A program made the position numbers and the translations under genes. Positions 45,101-58,400 of a DNA stretch of 64,000 nucleotides are shown here, one piece after another. The DNA is taken from the NCBI GenBank assembly GCA_027605045.1, contig JAQFWX010000002.1, forward strand, positions 2,108,001 to 2,172,000. The letters run 5' to 3'. The notes under the pieces are model-generated. The model had not been told where the DNA came from. It made no database searches and saw only the letters and a list, made by a program, of their open reading frames with translations. Each line of letters begins with the position of its first letter. The first letter of the stretch is position 1. This DNA comes from Phallus indusiatus (lineage: Eukaryota > Basidiomycota > Agaricomycetes > Phallales > Phallaceae).

Positions 45101-47754
45101 TTCGAAATTCGGTAGGTCTCGATTGCGTTTGTGTGACGTTTCTAGTTCACATATGTTGAACCGGAGCATCCTATTCATGACCCGCAAACATGCGTCCGTG
45201 AAATAACTTTGGTCCGATTTGATGTAATAACGGTTCGGAGTTCCTGATGTTTGTTCGGGTTCGAGGAAAAAGTCGAAAAGGGAGGCATGTATTGGTCGAA
45301 GTTTGACAGTCGGTTCGTTGATGCCAATGAACAGCGAATTCAACACCTTCAATACAACTTTGACGTCCTTACTGTCCCCGCAGATAGCCCCAAAGAAATC
45401 CTGCAAATCCGAGACTGAAAGTGGTTTCCGTGCAACTATAAGTGCTCCGACGCATTTTTTCAACATATCGACATAGTCGGCATCTTCGCATTCTTGATGA
45501 GTTTCGAGAATGTGGTGATACATTTTGTACGCAGAGGAGAGAGGTTTGGAAAGGATGGCTTTTAGTCGCTGCGCTGCTTTAAACGAATCGAGCTCGAGAA
45601 TGTGAACACATGCAAGTCTAGCCCATATGAAAAGCCCTTGCGCTTGATGGGCTAATGCATAACGCCAATCTGCATCCACCGCATCCAGCGTCTTCGCTAT
45701 GCCAGAAAGCTCATTGGAGATGAATTTTTTAATGTCATTTTGGGTATCGGTAGAGTCAATGTGTGTCATATATTTGCAATGAACGTTCGGATGTTGATAG
45801 AATCGTGCGATGTCGTGTTCGGGACGGGACGTTATTATGATACGATAATTGCTTGGAAGATCTGAGCTTCGTTCAAAAAGCAAGGGCAGAAGGATCTTGC
45901 GTTCCTTTTGGTCACCGCTCTCGTCCAAAGCATCAATGATGATAACCAGCCGCTTAGTCGTCCCTTTCGACGGCTTGATAATCATCTCGTCGAATTGCGT
46001 TTCGGGATCCGGGGACGTTCTAACCGCAATGTCCTTGACAGCTTGTACAAGATTTTGTTTCCATAACACATTGCGATCGGCCACGTTGCGAGAGATAGTG
46101 CTAAATAGCAGCTTGATGAGTTCTTTATTAGTCCGATTGAAGCAGAAAAATGATCCAAGTTGATCGCCTAGACTGTTGGCAATTGTGTGAGCGACTGCGG
46201 ATTTCCCGGTTCCTGCCTGTCCGCTGAGGATGAGAACACGTTCGGTCGGATTTTCCTTGTTTACCCATTCTTCTATTTCTTTGAGAAGCGTTTCGCGAGT
46301 TCCCAATAAGCATTTCTTGTTCTTAACAAGTCCGACATCACGGGCATATGGCATATCGCGAAGATTGAAAACCTCTGACATGTAATATCTGAGTAATCAA
46401 GTGTACACTTTAAGGATGAGAAACACTCACCCATATTTGATGCCATCTCAGCCATATTTGATGTCATCTCACCCATTCTTGATGCCATCTCACCCATACT
46501 CGATGCCGTATTAAGTAACAAGATATCTTGATTACGTGTTTTGATGTCAGAAAATGATTTCTTGAAAGCCGAAATTTTTTTGTCAAGGATTGGCCCTTTA
46601 GTGACACCTTTAACAACTAGTGATTAAAACATCATACGGCATGCGTTAATTTGAGAATAGCAACAAAGATGGAGAAGAGCCCACATGAATTATTCTCGAT
46701 GTAATTTTTAATGAATTCGACGCATTCACGAGTTTTGTCAATAAGAAGTCTCAGTTGATCGATTCGAGTATCTCTAAGAACAGACAGCCGGTCTGCTTCA
46801 TCGATGTACCTAAAAATGTGCAACAATTCCTGGAATAGCCCGTTGACATCGTCAGTCCGAGCTTGATTCGCTTGAAGAACCTGCACGGAGTTAAGTTACT
46901 GCTGCATGGTACAGACTGAAAATCAAACGCTGGCGTACATTTGGAACTATAGATACAATGCTCCAGATTTGGTGGGCCAATGGATAGAACTATATATCTT
47001 TGGTTAGGGTTGGCTTACAAGTCAGGAATAATCAAATGCAAACCGAAGTAGCAGAGTCTATTGCCTGCTTCAAGAGTCCAAAGTAAGGGAGAAGCATCGA
47101 CCAGGATTTCCCTTCCGCAAAATAGATACCCTTGCTCTTCCGTTTCGCTTCTTCGAGCATATCCTTGAAGTGATCTTCCTTGATGGCAAAGCTTAGTCCT
47201 CCCAGTTGTTTTTTATCACAAATTCCTGCGATAATTTATAAACAAAAAGGCAAGAATGCAAATTGTGAAACATACCACTGGCGGATAAATAATTGGACAC
47301 AGCAATTGTATACTCTCCGATGATCTTCGACTCATCCGTGTTTTCTTTTTTCATGATAATTTTGAAGCGGATTTTGAAATCGGTGTTGCCATTATAGCTT
47401 TTTGAATAAACGGATAAGCCAGAGGATTCGTAAATTCGTTTAAGCTGATGAACCCACAGAATCTGGTCGCTCCAAACAATACATTTCCCTTGAGACCGTC
47501 CTAACTTTGGTGGTTCGTTGTCACCACCCGTGGTTTTGGTGATTTCGATTAAAAAGATCCGTTTGTGAATCTTCAGAGAAGGAACGGGAGGATTTGACAG
47601 TTTAATATCTGCAAAGTACGTTAAAGCTGCATTCTATGCTGTGTTAATTATTTCGTACCGGAGATCGTATATCGACGCTCCTCCAGCCTGTGAGAAAAAA
47701 AACATTAATATTTTTACAGCACTAGTATCGATAAATTTACAATGTCGATGGCAT
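42121..47754 (-). CDS. NLR gene C: intact C2-like/helical/NACHT/WD40 receptor
   Basis: Ten exons: 47741-47754, 47659-47687, 47458-47608, 47276-47397, 47044-47225, 46939-46989, 46685-46880, 46431-46616, 44888-46374, 42121-44835. They total 5133 nt (1710 aa) with every phase consistent. The start is the ATG at 47754. Residues 1-~100 are a C2-like beta domain. Residues ~170-310 are helical, with a line like IDEADRLSVLRDTRIDQLRL that is typical of mushroom NACHT proteins. NACHT has Walker A GQAGTGKS (~362-369), Walker B LVIIIDALDE (~453-462) and IIITSRPE (~489-496). Residues ~807-1710 are WD40-type repeats (many ...VWDxxT... strands), degenerate rather than near identical. By family it is a cytosolic STAND receptor that uses NTP-driven oligomerisation to trigger a response; ligand unknown. 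Exon 8 carries a 21-bp in-frame tandem repeat. Nearest paralogue is gene B. Confidence 0.92.
46431..46510 (-). repeat. In-frame 21-bp tandem repeat in NLR C exon 8
   Basis: Units begin at 46431, 46452, 46473 and 46494 (3.8 copies). They encode MGEMASR, MGEMTSN, MAEMASN and MG just before the NACHT exon. Gene B has a single unit (ATNMG) at the same place, so the array expanded in C. Length is a multiple of three, so the frame is kept. Confidence 0.92.
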
Positions 47755-49039
47755 TATGACTTTTATGATTTCAAAAGCGACTTGAATAAGAAGTGAGACG
47801 GCAGTTATATCGGGAGGTCAGTTCGCAATGAAGTGTGGTGGTCTGAGTGATCTTTGCTAGGCTGCGTACACGTGCTTGGTGAGCAAAAAAAGAAGTTCCA
47901 ATGGGCGTTCAAGCCGCATAGATCACATGCTAAACTCAAATCTGCCACGAAATTCATGGAAGAACGCCAAATGAATTAAGTACTTCTGCGCCGTGCCGTG
48001 AATGTATTCCCAAGTAGATTGTGATTCTCAGGACCCACGCAGATATCAAGAACAAAAGGGTCGAGTCGAGATTATGTCCGCTGGCTGGGAGCACCAATGA
48101 TGTGAGCTTAAACCATAGGTCCGGTCATTGAATTTTGCGAATCGTTATTGACAATCCAGGCATTTTATAAAGACAAATCAGTGAGATACAACAACTTAAA
48201 TGAAAGGTTGCGTAATTGAGTTTCATAAATTTTTTGAATAAAACTTGTGAAGTGACCCTGACAACAACTCACTGAAATGAGGGTGTTAGTCTACCGACCA
48301 TACACCATACAATAAGACCAAAAGAATGACCCAGCCCTTCGTCCCTGGCAAATTACTACCGTATCCGGATTCCGAAACTATTGGTGTATTCCGGTGTGAA
48401 CTGTTGACGGTAAACCTAATGCTATTGATATTGCTCACGGTGTTCGTGACATAGATGCCGATTTGGACCTGGAAAGTATTTTTGAGGAGACTATTCACGA
48501 CACGATGAAGTTGGGAAGAAAACCATGTACCCAGAAGATGACTGGAATCAACGACGAGAACAGAACAAAAGAACGCGACGAATACATACCGAACTTATAC
48601 ACTAGTTCTAATTGCTTGATTTGACCTACGTCTGACCTGCGTTTTCACTTTCTCTGATAGTCATATCTCATCTCCAGCGTAAATGTCATGGTATCCAAAT
48701 CCACTAGGGACAATAGCCGAAAAAGTGGTGTACCAAACTGGGATAAAGTTGCGCCGACATAGACCCTCATGAGTGCACCTTCATTGAAAGAATAAACGCA
48801 AATTCAGGAATATTACCACTGTTCAATTGAGGTTGTTCGTAAAGACGTTGGCAAATGAACTCCGGATATGTATGACGAGGTCGATTTCTCGTACATTTAT
48901 TCTCGCTAAGCCTTGGATGCACAGTGTGAACGGATGCTAGGGCGGCGACCGAGAAGATGTGTCGACTGAAAGGGGAGGACCACTAGACAAACGCGGCTTG
49001 CTTACCAGATACGATGCTAACTGACATCATGTCGGGTGT
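47755..49039. repeat. Module remnants upstream of NLR C
   Basis: About 48240-49010 is an R-type copy related to 14250-15000 (for example the peptide NISNxIxFTVNSxHR on the minus strand at about 48400 and 14430, and the block ACTGGAATCAACGACGA at about 48540). 47755-48240 shows no feature I can support. Confidence 0.55.
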
Positions 49040-52010
49040 TTCCGAGCCCGACACCATCGGCGCTCATTGCCTCACTCTGCCTCAAGTCTCAGTACTTCTG
49101 CCAAGTGTTGACTTGTGTGTTTGGCTTATTATATACCATCCACACCAGTGTCCCGGGACTCATCTCACAGTCAGACGCATGTTCGGATTGTCTACAAGAC
49201 ACTTGTCAAGCTACTCGTGGATGCTCTGTACAACATATTGTCCTGGTTGTGGTTGGCCAATAGTGCAGGCCAAGATTGCGGCCTATCGTCGCGCTATTGA
49301 TGGCTTTCTGTTGCATTACCGCATAAACGCCAAGACTCATACCAACAAGCTCGGCCCTGAAAGCAGTGGTATTCTTTGGTGGTCCCTAGGCGATAGCTCC
49401 AGCTCCCCGATTCTCCTCTGTGTTTGAGTAGTACTGCTGCAGCGCCGACTTCGTCGTCTGTCACGGATCCGTCCGAGTAAACAACGCAGGTTTTGGGGTC
49501 ATTTTTTCCAGCCTCTTTTCCTTCTTCTGTGCAACCAGTTATGCTGACATTATCCCTATGTTTCCAATTAGGATGTTTTCGCAAGGTCTCGACCCGTCCA
49601 AACCTGTTCCTTCCAGCCAAAGATTCGCCTGAGGGCCTCTATCGCCGTTGGGAAAGCACGCCGTCGGTTTATCCTGTCGTGCACGATGTGGTGGGTGGTT
49701 AACAAATTGCGCAGCTTCTTTTTGACACATTCGTCGAGCAGTAACTGTGCTACGGTGGGTGCACACCGCATTCAAGGATTCTGTGGATGTCGTCCCCATA
49801 GGACCACGTGTTGCTTGGACTGCTGCTCTTTGTATGTGATCTAGTCTCCTTGCAAACATCATCGATCCTGGTACACACATAGCAGTTGGTTTTCGATGAA
49901 CCGGTGCACCAGACACTTGCGGCGTATAAGTATGACTTGGGGTACGACCACTGCCTTGTACTACAAGTGCTTGCCATACGTGGGTGATGTTCCGTATTTC
50001 ATGTGTACAACGCGCCGTCTGAGCTGCATGGTTCAGTCCAAGCCTTTAGCGTACACATTAGCCTGCCATTCTTCGAATCTCAGCTCCTGATCCAAAGCCA
50101 CACTCAGGTATTAAAGTGTTCCAAGGCGCGACTTTCTGGTCTCAGAGGACGAGTCTGGGTCTGCGCACGGGTGTCTTCCGGTTTTTCTTCCGCCATTTTC
50201 TCGTGAATCCCACAAGCTTCAACATAAACATCTTGAAGCTGGAGAAGCTGTGAGTTTCGGCCCATTCCCGAATGCCCTTCAGTCCATGTTTGGCAAAGTG
50301 TGCTGAAGCTTTTTGTGTGCTGCAGTACACAAAAGGTTTTGCCAGTAGCCAATAGCCAGGTATGGTACGTCATCGGCAAGTCCTGTTCTCAGCTCATCTT
50401 TGCTCTTGTTTGGGACGACGACTAATGCCGGGTTGTAGACCTCGTAGCAAAAGAGAGATATGATGGGGCTCCTCGGCCAATATATAATCGTCAAACGTAA
50501 GTCGTGTTGTTTTCCCTGCAAGTGTTTCAGCAATGTAATTGGTGTTCTCTATAGGGATTCACACTGACCTATGTAACGCATCTGTAGTACATCTCCCATT
50601 GCGATCCCCGTATTGTTCCTATGTCCGTCCGTTTCGTATGGTACAAAAGTGGCCTAGTGACATAGGCGGACAGGATTCTCGCAAGTCTTTTTGCAAGTGT
50701 TATCGGCCTGTGCATGCTGGGGTTCTTCAAGTAGTTTGGGCGATCCGGCTTGCGTAACGCTACCACTATGGGTTGCTTCCAGTGCTTGGGGTAGGTCTTG
50801 CGTTCAACGATGGCTTTGACAGCGGAAGCTAAACATAGCACTAGTAGTTTGACACACTTCTTTACGACGATGCTAGGGAAGTCATCAGGACCCACACAGT
50901 TTTGAATGGCTTGCGTTTGGTGACAATGCGATGGATCTCTTACGCTGTGATAGGCTCGTAAGTAGGAGAACTTCGCATTTGGGTAGGTCCGTTCGTCGGG
51001 TTGTATTGTCACTGGTGGGAGATCTGGGAAGAATGCCGTACGCAATACCGTCTGTTCTTGCGGCAATGATGCCTATGGCGTTCGGCGTTTGGTCTTTCGA
51101 GGGCAGGGATTCAAGGTTAGGTGTCATCGCTTGCTGTCCATATCAGTTTCATTCATGTTCTCCAGTCAGTTTTTTCAGTGACCCACCTGGGCTTCCTAGA
51201 TCATCTTCGAGCAATTGCGTCGGGTTTGCTGGTCGTCCCTGCGAATTGGGTCATTTGGCATGTGGGACCTCTGTAAACGGATCGTCGTCGTCTTTTGTAG
51301 CTGTGGTCGTGTCTTCGTGTGGTCTTTGCTCCACCATTGCTTCGAGTGGTGATAGGAAGATCCGGGACCAAACGCGGATACAGTGTGCTGGACTAAATCT
51401 TCAAGACCATCGACAGCTAGTGATACCTCGTGGTATCTGTGGTGAGCTTCAGCTCTAGTTTGCCAAATTCTTCACAGTTGACACTCCGGTAGTATTCACG
51501 TGGTTTGAACTGTGTCGTCTGGACTTGGAAGGTTGATCTTGGTTCAAAGTCGGTCGATGTAGGTGTTAGTTAAGGTGCCGTTTTCACGTTGGTTGATATC
51601 TTTCGGTACTGATGGTGAAACGTTGTCTGACCTGGTTTCATTTTTGGTTTTCGTTGCCTCAAGAGCGGGTATGTCTTTCGGAAGCGCCATATGCGTGTCA
51701 TATCAAGCATATCGAGTAGCCACCGGTCTAGGTTCTCTGTTGTGAACAGGTGGCTGTTACGTCCTCCACTCCATATTGGATAATGTCTATTGACGTCATC
51801 CAACCAGATTGTTCCCGCAAGACCATTGCGTTCACAGTTGGAAGTCGGTATGAGCGTGCAGTATCGTTTCGTCCATCAATGCATCAGGATGCGGCGACCT
51901 CCTGGCAGCTGTGCTATTCTCAGCTCTTGCAAGGCGTTACGGATGCAAGTAATACTGGAATGTACTCGAGTAATGTGGTACTATACGTCAACTAAGTATA
52001 TATTGTAATT
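49040..52010 (-). pseudogene. Decayed LINE (non-LTR retrotransposon) pol
   Basis: The minus strand keeps pieces of a LINE ORF2 in the right order but in different frames. These are an endonuclease end (DDVNRHYPIWSGGRNSHLF, 51803-51700), the start of the reverse transcriptase (WKQPIVVALRKPDRPNYLKN, then HRPITLAKRLARIL, about 50850-50700), an RT active-site remnant LADDV near 50430, and an RNase H domain (CVVYSDGSVTDDEVGAAAVL, about 49490-49430) with its C-terminal part fading near 49050. Many stops and shifts show it is old and inactive. No poly(A) tail or target duplication was found. Confidence 0.8.
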
Positions 52011-53940
52011 ATTGTTTATAGTAGCCCATATAAATAAAATGCCTTTATACGTGACTTTCAGACTGCATGAATCTAAGTGAAAAGGTATGAAGATAGATCC
52101 CTGTATTGATTAAACTACGCACCCTTAATAGAGTCGTCGGGACTCATTACTCAGGGTTGACACGGATACCAAGGACAAAACAATCAAATCGGAGCTGAGA
52201 TTACGTCGAGCGATGTAAGTTGAAGCTATATGTTCAGTTCTTTACGCTTATGATGATAAAATCGAGGTAAGGAAGGAATATAGATCCACAGCAATGAAAG
52301 GCCGCGTAACCATTTGTGCCAATAATCTTTCCCTGAAAAAAAGATTTCAGCACGTTCTCTGCGGGTGATTTCGAAGAAAAAGGTTTGGACATCATGCACG
52401 TCATTGCTGACGAAACCAGGGCAGCGCGAGACGATGTTTTCAGGGGATGGAAGTAGACGTTGGGTGCTTCCTCAGTTACTTCGTCGGTTGCTTGAGCAAT
52501 GAATGGTACGTTGGCGTCATGGTAGAGGAGCTTGACATCGAGTTGTGCGTATTAAACTCCCCGCGACATGTTCCTCATCTTTGCTCGTCAGGTGTTTTCA
52601 TGTCGTCTTCTCCTTCAAAAGGATATCATATCTGAATGTTCTTCGTGTCCTAGTTCGGCTTCAACTTCGGCGTTGGTAGGCACGGGACTGGTTTGGAAAA
52701 TCGTTACCAGACAAGCTGCTACCGTACTGAGAAACTTTAGCGTGTCCCATGTAGAAGCTACCCATGAGGAGTCTGTTGGTGTTGGTGTTGGCGGAAGCGA
52801 CAAGACGTTATCAACATGGTGCTTGTGATGCGGAAACGGAGGGTGCCTTTGGAAACGCATTCAGACTTAGTTGGGAAGCAACCTAAGTAAACTAAATGGC
52901 TTGAGTCAACGAGAGCAAAAGACAGTGACGATTACATACCGAACCCATCCACTAGTTCTGATTCTCTCAATCCGAACTGCGTGTTCACGCCACCGAAAAT
53001 CAGTCATATTCCGTCATCCAGCCAAACTAGCAGCATAACTGCAACTAGGTCCAGGTCCATCGGCGGCGATAACGCAGTCTTGTAAGTAGCCCACCAAGTT
53101 CGGATAGACGGGCGAGAGTGCCACCAACGTAGGCCTTCAAGGGTGCTTCGTCTTCATTGGGAGGGAAAACGCAAATTCCGGTGTATCCTCAAGTCTCTGT
53201 TAAGAGCTTCAAAGCGTTTGGTATGTTCGGAAAAGGCGAATGAACTCCAGGAATGAATGATGAGAACGGTGTCCCGTGCGTCTGTTCCCACCGAGCCTGA
53301 TGCGTAGACAGAGGAAATGAGGAGCGGATAAGATAGGAAACGGCTTATGGTGGAGACGATCGAGAAGACGTGTTGACTGGTAGCTCAGGAGAAGTGTTGT
53401 GGGACGACAATACGGACGCGGCTTGTGCCACAAAGAGGAAAGGTGATGCCAACCCCGTCCGTATAATGAGGGTCTGGTGCAGAAGGGATGTAAATTAATT
53501 GGAAACTGGAGGTATATTTGTGATGATACGTACCTAATAAAGGATAACGACATACAAGAGTGTGTTATGTATCGTTGTGAGCACTGTAACCGACACGTCG
53601 GGTGTTTCCGGGATTTGGCGCTCGTTGGGAGGAAATGCTTCAACTGACGTGGCGTTGCTGGAGCAGCGACCACTGGCATATGTAGTTGTGAGGTATGTGT
53701 GTCCAAAAACCTCTCATTTTGTACTTACGCGTTGTGTGCACTGATCTCCATAAGAAATAGCAGCCCTCGTATCTTAGGGTTTTATTCTTAACCGGTTTCC
53801 AGATTCCTCCCGTGAACAGGACTCACCTGTAGCGACTTCCAAGTTCGTTTTAATGACCTTGTGCGTGATTTCTGTTTTTCTTTCTTAGTGCTCGTTGTCC
53901 TGAACGAGAATTTGGCAGACTAGGACCTGTGTCGCCGTAA
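52011..53940. repeat. Module remnants, R type
   Basis: About 52300-53700 resembles the other R-type copies. Examples are the block with CATATCGAATGTT-like text near 52630, and GGGACGACAATACGGACGCGG at 53401, compare GGGACAACAAGACGGACGCGG at 18402. Open stretches are short and interrupted. 52011-52300 shows nothing I can support. Confidence 0.5.
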
Positions 53941-55488
53941 CTAAATTAAACCCTCGTATTCAGGGAAGCCCGGGACACCTGTGCTGGCAATTTTCTTCGT
54001 GGTCTTTCTGGATGCCCCCGGGTAGTTTGTCTGCTTCTACGTCACTTTCGTTGCCATACTGGATTTCAACTTTCCTGAAGGTCGCAGCTGAGTTTTGAAA
54101 GTGTGCCCAATAATGGCTTGTGAAACTTTGCTGTCGGCAATGGGCATTCCTCATCCACTTTGTCCCTCACTTTCCTACTTTTCTCTGCGCACTTATTTGG
54201 TATGGCATATCGGGAAGTCCATTCTTGAGTTCTTATTACCGGGTCCTGGTCACGTGTTTCATAGCAACTTGAAGATTTCTATCATTTCTCCGGTGTCATT
54301 CAAAACCCATGATCGCAAGATTTCTCCGTGTGCCAAGCCATATTCTTCTCGCTGATCACATTCACATCTGTTCCTTATGCAGGGTTTTGTTTTGTATTAG
54401 TGGCATTTGCTTTCTGATAAGTCGAACTGGCGATGATTCGATTTTTGTTCTAAACCCTAGTATATCGGTCGTAGGCAACGGAGTCAGGGTCCAGCTCGTG
54501 AAAACCAGGCGTCGTCAACATTGCTTCACCTGTAAATTAAGAGATGTATGAGCCGAACAAGGTATTTAGAAAGAACCAAAACGAGCAATTACATTCTGCC
54601 AGCGATCTAGCTGTCTTCCATTCGAATGTGGCCACGATAAAACGTTCAGACTGAGAAGCTGTTTCGCGAGCGGTAACGCATACATACCAAAAAATCCCGT
54701 CAATATAAAGCAGCCGACAGCAGTTAAAATCGATCGCTCGGGACGTAATTCACGTGTTTTGTTTCCCATAAATTTGCCATTGGTGGCTAAGTAGGGTTAT
54801 CAGTAAAGAAATTAGAGGCCAAGGCTACTTTTACTTTTGTCAGCGTTGGAGCCGTGTGCATCCGTAATAAGACTCTGATCGGATGTATGTAGTCACTGGC
54901 AGGACTGTGCTTTGATCGTAGCGACTCTCGAAAGGTCGATACTTTTCAAATTAAAAAAGAAATTCAATAGGCCGTAGAGGCATATACATACGAAATATTT
55001 GTTATAATGCCAGAGGACTTTGTTTCATTTAATAGTTTTAGCCCTGTCGATCGTCCGACCAGCTCCAGAATTGTATGAATAAAATCAGTGGTGAGGTTTT
55101 AGATACAGTATAATACTATTTGAAATGACTTAGAGGCTTTCAGCTTGAAGATCGGGGGATGAACACGACTAATGCACATTACTGTTCCGTGTGATTTCGC
55201 AAGCTTCAAGTGATTTGCGTCATACTTCCATTTTATGTTATTGGATTCAACAATCGCTTTTTGTTCAGATGTTTACTACGCGATGTGAGTTCTCAATATT
55301 ACATTATATACACAATCCCGAATGTTTCTTCGAAGTAAGAAGTGGACTTTATTATCATACATATTGTCACTAATTTATCCTGTATATTGGCATCCTGGCC
55401 TAATATCAAATCATCAGCTTCAATAAGTAATATCAATCGACAGGTTTGCTCTGGCTCTGCTGATTAAACGGCTACACGCGCTTCGTCA
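53941..55488. other. Unassigned AT-rich spacer
   Basis: I see no similarity to the other modules and no convincing gene, except a short hydrophobic ORF (54566-54769, listed separately). The region 54800-55440 is AT-rich and non-coding. It forms the 3' flank of NLR gene D. Confidence 0.4.
54566..54769 (-). CDS. Short hypothetical protein with one hydrophobic segment
   Basis: A 67-aa frame starts MGNKTRELRPERS and has a basic N-terminus followed by a hydrophobic stretch (SILTAVGCFILTGFFGMYAL, about residues 13-32), as in a signal anchor. A GT donor near 54590 and an AG acceptor near 54530 could extend it, but the next exon closes after a few codons. I do not recognise it; it may be the truncated start of a membrane protein gene or chance. 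Confidence 0.25.
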   Translation of the reverse strand: MGNKTRELRPERSILTAVGCFILTGFFGMYALPLAKQLLSLNVLSWPHSNGRQLDRWQNVIARFGSF

Positions 55489-58400
55489 TTAAGAAGGCCT
55501 CAGGGTCAACGGATTTTTTCTTGCAGAGTCTAGAAGAGGTGAATAGGTAGTAGTTTCACGCAAAAAAAGTAGGACAGATGGTGACTGACTGGTATTGTTG
55601 TAGCTGCTCTGTATACCAAACATAGCGCTATAATCAAACCTACCCCAGGTAGAGTTTCCCGGGCTGTCAGATCTAGCATAGCTCATCGACACCTCCTGTG
55701 TAGTAGTAGTTTGATTGCTGTATTTTTCAGTGTTGGTTTCGATAGATCTCTGCTTATTAGAAAGAGTAGTCGTAGTTGGTGTTGAAATCGGCCGGCTCGT
55801 TTCGAGAGAGGTACCCAATGGTCGCTCTGGTCATTAAAAGCTTATCAAGAATGGTGAATTATCAGACATAGTGACACACATACCTGTAATATATCCAGAA
55901 TATCGAGAAGCTGGAGAAGACATATATGTGTCACCCTCGGACAGAGAATGGAAATCTTCTACAGTTGAAGTCATCGTTCTAGATGCAGGTGTGCTTTCGG
56001 GTTCGCTTCCCGAATGAAATATTGTAGATGCAGAATCTTCCTCTTCAGTTGGAGTAAACAAATTCACTGTTTGGTCATCTGCTGAGTAGAAGCTAAACGG
56101 TCGAGACGTCCCATCAATATCTCCTGCATAGGCAACTGTCTGAACGTCAATGGTCAGAGCCGATTCGTCATCGTGAAATTCGACCGATTGATCACTTTCA
56201 CTGTCGATGTCAATATTAGGTACCTCGTCGAATGTTGGAGTGAAATCTCGGCGCGAGTACCCGACATCGGCGAAATTTTGTACGATGTTCAAGTTGCTTT
56301 GCTCTTCGTATTCGTGAGTTGAGTAGAAGCTAAACGGTCGAGACGTCCCATCAGTGTGACCTGCATCAGCGACTGTCTGAACGTTAATGGTCAGAGCCGA
56401 TACATCATCGTGAAATTCGACCGAGGAATCGCTTTTGCTTTCAATGTCGATATCAGGTACCTCGCCGAATGTTGGAGAAGTTTGTACGATGTTGGTCTGC
56501 TCTTCGTCTTCATGCGCCGGAAGAGTCAAATGTGAGGGCGTAGAAGACTGAGTTAGGTCAAGCCCTTCTTTGTCTTTCGAGTCGGAAAGTGCAGTTTCAA
56601 CGTTTCCAGCACCATTTGCGGTTCTCATCTCTGTCCTGAATGGATTTATATCGGATGGTCTCAGTGTGCCATTGGTCTCAATGGAACCTTCAGAACTTGT
56701 CATGGAATTCCGCCGAGATGGTGTTGGAAATATAATATGGTTTTCTTCACGGTCAGTACTAGCACCAAGTCGGGAATCCATGTGAACAGAATGCAAATGA
56801 TGATCTATTGAAAAATCTTCTACGGTTGAAGTTATCGATATAGATGCAGGCGTGATCTTGCTTCCTGATTGGAATAGCCGAGTCGCAGAGTCATTATCGT
56901 CAGCTGGAGCAATTGACTTGTTCATCTGTAGAGTAAAAGCTGAACGGTGGAGACGACGTACAACGAAAGTCAATGGCCATAGCTGATTTGTCGTTGTGAG
57001 ATTTGAAAGATAAATCATTGTTGATTTCTATGTTGATATTGGGCACCTCGTCAACTATTGAAGTGAAGTCTCGGCGCGAGCATATAGTGTCGATAGTAGT
57101 TTGTACGTCGTTTGTACGTGCATGGTCTTCGTGAGTTGAAGGGTAACCCGGTTGCAGAGAAGACTGATTCAGGGTATGCCCCGTCTCTCCCGAACCAGAA
57201 AGCACAGGTTCGACGTTTTCGGCACCATTAACAGGTCTCATCAATGTCCTGGTAAGATTTGTATTCGATGGACTTAGTGTGATTGCAGTTTCAATGGAAC
57301 CTTCCGAAGGGGTTATAAGATTTTGCCGGGGTGTCGAAATTTTGAAAACAGGATAATGCTGATTATCTATTGAGTGCGAGTGGGATGAGTCATTCGTAGG
57401 TGATTAGAATAAATCTGTAGCATTACCTCCAGGTGTGAATTCCTTTATAATACCTCCAGTACTTTCGGACTCCTGAGCTATAATTTTGACGGTGGAATGG
57501 CACAATTTTTTGGACCCGCTGCTCTCCACAACAGTTGTTGTAATCCCATCCGTCGTCTTTGTTCCGACCGATGACGTGATGATTTGCGCGTCGGTATCGT
57601 CGCCTCGAATGAAGTTAAGGGAAGTCTGATCTTCTGTGATATTAGCGGTCGTCTGATTATATGGACTTTCTGTACTGCTAAAAGCTACGTGGGTGACGGA
57701 GGAAATTGCCGAGGTCCCTGTAGATATTTCAGTCGCACTGAACATTACCGAAGGGCCTGTGATTTCTCTGCGGTAGGGCGAGTCGGGCATATTTTTGCAG
57801 AAAACATTTGAATGTTGATGAAACTGTGCGATGTCATCCTCAGGACGGGATGTTATTATGATCCGATAATTCTTGGGAAGCTCTGAACTTCTTTCGAAAA
57901 GCAGTTTCAAAAGGATCTTGCGCTCCGTTTGGTCACCGGCTTCGTCCAAGGCATCTATGATAATAACGAGGCGGCTTTTCATTTCGACTGGTATACCGCT
58001 AAAAGGTTTGACAATCATCTCGTCGAACTGCGTTATGGGATCGATGGATCTTCTGATTGCAGTTTTCGCGATGGCTTGTACAAGATTTCGTCGCCACCAG
58101 ACATTGTGATCCGCTAAGTCGCGGGAAATAGTGCTGAATAAGGAATTGATTCTTCCTTTATCACCTCGATCAAAGCAGAAGAACGAGCCCAATTGATCAC
58201 CCAGTTTCTTAGCGATTGTGTGAGCAACTGCAGACTTTCCGGCGCCTGCCCGTCCACTGAGGATGAGAACGCGTTTGGACGTATCCTCTTGATTGATCCA
58301 TTTGACTATTTCTTCGATTAGCTTTTCGCACGTTCCAGGCAGGCACATTTTGCTGTTGTTGAATCCAGCTTTATCCGCATAGGGTATATCCTTAAGAAGC

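Noticed and set aside
49014..49427. Plus-strand ORF of 137 codons
   Set aside because: It lies antisense to the decayed LINE RNase H end and shows no domain of its own.
56904..56961. Frameshift in the tail of NLR D
   Set aside because: A 58-nt GT...AG intron with typical size restores the frame and all downstream phases fit, so I prefer an intron; RNA evidence would decide.
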